Source of the DNA: Nelumbo lutea
Taxonomy: Eukaryota; Streptophyta; Magnoliopsida; Proteales; Nelumbonaceae
Direction of reading: 5' to 3'
DNA: 64,000 bases
NCBI GenBank assembly: GCA_022828595.1
Contig: JAKGHH010000007.1
Location: forward strand, 38,564,356-38,628,355
Notes under the pieces: model-generated
What the model was told of the DNA's origin: nothing
Database searches by the model: none
What the model saw: only the letters and a program-made list of their open reading frames with translations
Shown here: piece by piece, positions 61,714 through 64,000 of the stretch
Layout of the letters: the number at the start of each line of letters is the position of its first letter
Position numbering within the stretch: the stretch's first letter is position 1
Translations under genes and position numbers: made by a program

Positions 61714-62304
61714 CATCGTTCTCAATTTCCCAGAGGAAAGTCATGGAGAGCAAAGGATGTTTTGGAGCTAGTACACTCGGACATTTGTGGACCAATAAAC
61801 CCATCTTCTAATGGAGGTAAAAGATATTTTATTACCTTTATTGATGACTTTTCAAGAAAAACTTGGGTTTATTTTTTACAGGAAAAATCAGAAGCTTTAT
61901 CTACATTTAAAAACTTCAAAGCTCGTGTGGAAAATGAAGTAGGAAAGACCATTAAGAGCCTTCGTACAGATCGTGGTGGTGAATATTGCTCAAAAGAATT
62001 TGAAGTTTTTTGTTCAGAACATGGCATTCGAAGAGAGCTTACAACTGCGTATACACCACAACAAAATGGTGTATCAGAGAGGAAAAATAGAACCATTCTC
62101 AACATGGTGAGAAGCTTATTGGCAAGAGGAAGAGTTCTAAAGACTTTTTGGCCAGAAACAGTAAACTGGAGCATTTATGTTTTGAACAGAAGTCAAACTT
62201 TTGCTGTTCAAAATATGACACCAGAAGAGGCTTGGAGTAGGAGAAAATCAGCTGTGAATCACTTTAGAATCTTTGGATGCATCGCTTATGCTTGTCCCGG
62301 ATGA
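61714..62304 (+). CDS. copia-5 integrase core
   Basis: The same frame continues after the TAA. Catalytic residues are seen in LVHSDICGPINPSSNGGKRY, SLRTDRGGEY and PQQNGVSERKNRTI (D, D, E). Frame lost near 62295 after HFRIFGCIAYA. Confidence 0.9.
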   Translation, partial: HRSQFPRGKSWRAKDVLELVHSDICGPINPSSNGGKRYFITFIDDFSRKTWVYFLQEKSEALSTFKNFKARVENEVGKTIKSLRTDRGGEYCSKEFEVFCSEHGIRRELTTAYTPQQNGVSERKNRTILNMVRSLLARGRVLKTFWPETVNWSIYVLNRSQTFAVQNMTPEEAWSRRKSAVNHFRIFGCIAYACPG

Positions 62305-62740
62305 GAAAATGAAGAAACTTGCTAAAAAGGCTGAAAAATGTGTCTTTCTTGGTGTGAGTGAAGCATCCAAGGCATATAAATTATTCAATCCACTGCCAAA
62401 GAAAATTGTGACCAGCCAGGATGTTGTTTTTGATGAAACGAACACTTGGGATTGGAATAGGCAGCAACCTACCCAAGTCCTTTACGACAACAATGATGAA
62501 CAGGAAGAAATTTCAGCACCTTGTATGCATGAAAATTCATCAAGTACAGCCCCAACAACCACTGAAACTTCACAAACAGACACTGAAGTCAATGAAGAAG
62601 AAGCTCAAACTCTCTGTCGTGTTAGAAGAAGGCCTGCTTGGATGGAAGATTATGAGATAACTGGAATTCAAGAACCAATTACTCACTTTGCTTTATTTTC
62701 AGATTGTGATCCTACAACTTTTGAGAGTGCTGTTAAATAA
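62273..62740 (+). CDS. copia-5 integrase C-terminus / linker (155 codons)
   Basis: Continues in a new frame: KLAKKAEKCVFLGVSEASKA, then an acidic, Thr-rich linker and RRRPAWMEDYEITGIQEP. Ended by TAA at 62738-62740, with a TGA at 62750-62752 in the same frame. Confidence 0.85.
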   Translation: MDASLMLVPDEKMKKLAKKAEKCVFLGVSEASKAYKLFNPLPKKIVTSQDVVFDETNTWDWNRQQPTQVLYDNNDEQEEISAPCMHENSSSTAPTTTETSQTDTEVNEEEAQTLCRVRRRPAWMEDYEITGIQEPITHFALFSDCDPTTFESAVK

Positions 62741-62752
62741 GCAAAATGGTGA

Positions 62753-63425
62753 AAAGCGATGGATGATGAAATTGATGCCATTGAAAGAAATGATACGTGG
62801 GAACTATCTGACCGTCCAAAAGGACACAAAACCATTGGTGTAAAGTGGGTCTACAAAACAAAGCTGAAAGAAAATGGTAAAATTGACAAGTACAAGGCAC
62901 GCTTGGTTGCCAAGGGATACAAGCAGCAATATGGGATTGACTATACAGAAGTTTTTTCTCCCGCTGCAAGACATGACACAATTAGATTGGTGGTTGCTTT
63001 GGTGGCACATAATTCTTGGCCTATTTTTCAGCTAGATGTCAAATCAGCATTCTTGCATGGGTACTTGAAGGAGTATGTATTTATTGAACAACCCCCCTGG
63101 TTATGTCAAGATTGGAAATGAGCATAAAGTTTACAAATTGAAGAAAGCTCTTTATGGGCTAAAACAAGCCCCACGGGCTTGGTATAGTCGCATTGAATCT
63201 TATTTTATTAAAGTTGGTTTTAGAAAATGTCCTTACGAGCATACACTTTTTGTGAAGATTGGAGATAAAGGGAAAATGCTCATTGTTTGTTTGTATGTTG
63301 ATGACCTTATTTTTACTGTAAATTGTGATGCCATGTTTGAAGAATTTAAGAAATCTATGATGAACGAGTATGAAATGTCTGATCTTGGTATGATGCATTA
63401 CTTTCTTGGAATAGAAGTAGTGTAA
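62753..63425 (+). pseudogene. copia-5 reverse transcriptase, one frameshift
   Basis: 62759-63121 reads [40 protein letters not shown] and FQLDVKSAFLHGYLKEYVFI. A shift in a C6 run (63092-63097) moves the frame to 63075-63425: [20 protein letters not shown] and VCLYVDDLIFTVN with the YVDD box. TAA at 63423-63425. Confidence 0.88.
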
Positions 63426-64000
63426 TCATGTGATGGGATATTTATTTCTCAGAAGAAATATGTGGGAGAAATTCTGGACAGGTTTGAGATGAAAGATTGT
63501 AATCCTGTAAAAACTCCATTTGATGTTGGCTTGAAACTGCACCAAGATCATGAAGGGAAGAAGGTTGACAGCAAACTTTACAAACAAATTGTGGGCAGTT
63601 TGATGTATCTAACTATAACAAGACCAGACATAATGTATTATGTAAGCATAATCAGTAAATATATGGAGAAACCTATAGAATTGCATTTGTTGGCAGCTAA
63701 AAGAATCCTTTGTTACTTGCAAGGAACTAGGGAATTTGGGTTGTTTTACAAAATGGGTGCAAAGTCTAATTTGCTAGGATTTACTAACAGCGATTATGTA
63801 GGGGACCAAGATGATAGGAAGAGTACTTCGGGTTACTTTTTTATGTTTGGGATAGGTGCTATTTCATAGTCATCCAAGAAGCAATCGATTGTCACCTTGT
63901 CAAGCACAGAAACTGAATTTGTTGTTGCAACATCTTGTGCTTGTCAAGCGATTTGTCTGAGGAGAATTCTTGAAGAGTTGAAATTCAAGCAACCAGATGC
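63426..64000 (+). pseudogene. copia-5 RT end and RNase H, running off the window
   Basis: RPDIMYYVSIISKYMEKPIE, GFTNSDYVGDQDDRKSTSGY, a TAG at 63867-63869, then SKKQSIVTLSSTETEFVVAT in the same frame to the edge. The first RNase H Asp position (usually ..D.DW.GD) reads NSDYVGD. Confidence 0.88.

Larger units (their letters stand above)
59921..64000 (+). mobile_element. copia-5: Tnt1-type copia, sense, 3' end outside window
   Basis: Candidate 5' LTR 59921-60208 (TGTTAAG...TTAACA), primer site TGGTATCAGAGC at 60239-60250, gag from ATG 60259, then zinc knuckle, protease, integrase, RT and RNase H to the right edge. The gag motif FVQPAIPRFDGHYDHWSMLI and the RTDRGGEY integrase place it in a different lineage from copia-1 to -4. 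At least eight nonsense codons and four frameshifts break it. RNase H C-terminus and 3' LTR are outside the window. Confidence 0.92.

Noticed and set aside
1..64000. tRNA, rRNA, CRISPR, bacterial operon or organellar inserts
   Set aside because: No cloverleaf-like or rRNA-like sequence, no spaced identical repeats and no organellar genes were recognised. Retroelement primer sites match a tRNA 3' end but are not tRNA genes.

Overview
The window is plant nuclear DNA from a flowering plant, probably a woody or other large-intron angiosperm. The evidence is a multi-exon host gene with GT-AG introns, several lineages of Ty1/copia LTR retrotransposons primed by initiator Met-tRNA, plant L1-type LINE remnants, hAT-like MITEs and an NLR-derived gene. 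The species cannot be fixed from the sequence.

From the left edge to about 51.7 kb the window is one host gene on the + strand: the 3' three quarters of VPS53, the GARP/EARP tethering-complex subunit. I placed 19 exons (3645-3769 through 51225-51521). All are in frame with GT-AG borders and together encode 681 residues plus a stop. The N-terminal exons lie left of the window, so bases 1-3644 are intron. About 2.0 kb of coding sequence is spread over 47.9 kb because five introns (3, 8, 11, 14 and 15, numbered from the first exon in the window) have filled with transposons.

Intron contents: intron 0 (1-3644) has a long foldback, a LINE 3' end and a solo LTR. Intron 1 has an antisense LINE RNase H remnant. 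Intron 3 has a 5.5-kb antisense copia element (copia-1). Intron 8 has a 19-bp-TSD LINE tail, a tandem repeat array, and a sense copia remnant with a LINE inserted in its gag. Intron 9 has a 0.65-kb hAT-like MITE. Intron 11 has a sense copia 3' half. Intron 14 has two LINE fragments followed by a four-level nest (MITE > hAT MITE > copia-2 > copia-3). Intron 15 has the youngest-looking copia (copia-4), which carries a 341-bp tandem duplication in its leader. All four copias that still have two LTRs lie antisense to VPS53, while the sense copies are broken.

Downstream of VPS53, 52-54.4 kb holds a decayed antisense copia of another lineage. Its 5' LTR abuts a cytochrome P450 (CYP84A/ferulate 5-hydroxylase-like) second-exon fragment. 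At 56443-58317 there is an intact single-exon gene for an NLR-derived winged-helix/LRR protein without the nucleotide-binding P-loop. It is followed by a TIR-bounded MITE and a purine-rich tract. From 59.9 kb to the right edge there is a sense-strand Tnt1-type copia (copia-5) with many nonsense codons and frameshifts; its 3' end lies outside the window.

The two host genes are unrelated in function: vesicle tethering at the trans-Golgi network, and probably immunity-related signalling. I see no new multi-gene system. The main interest is the nested transposon history in VPS53 introns, the recombinant structures of copia-3 and copia-4, and the P450 fragment beside a copia LTR.
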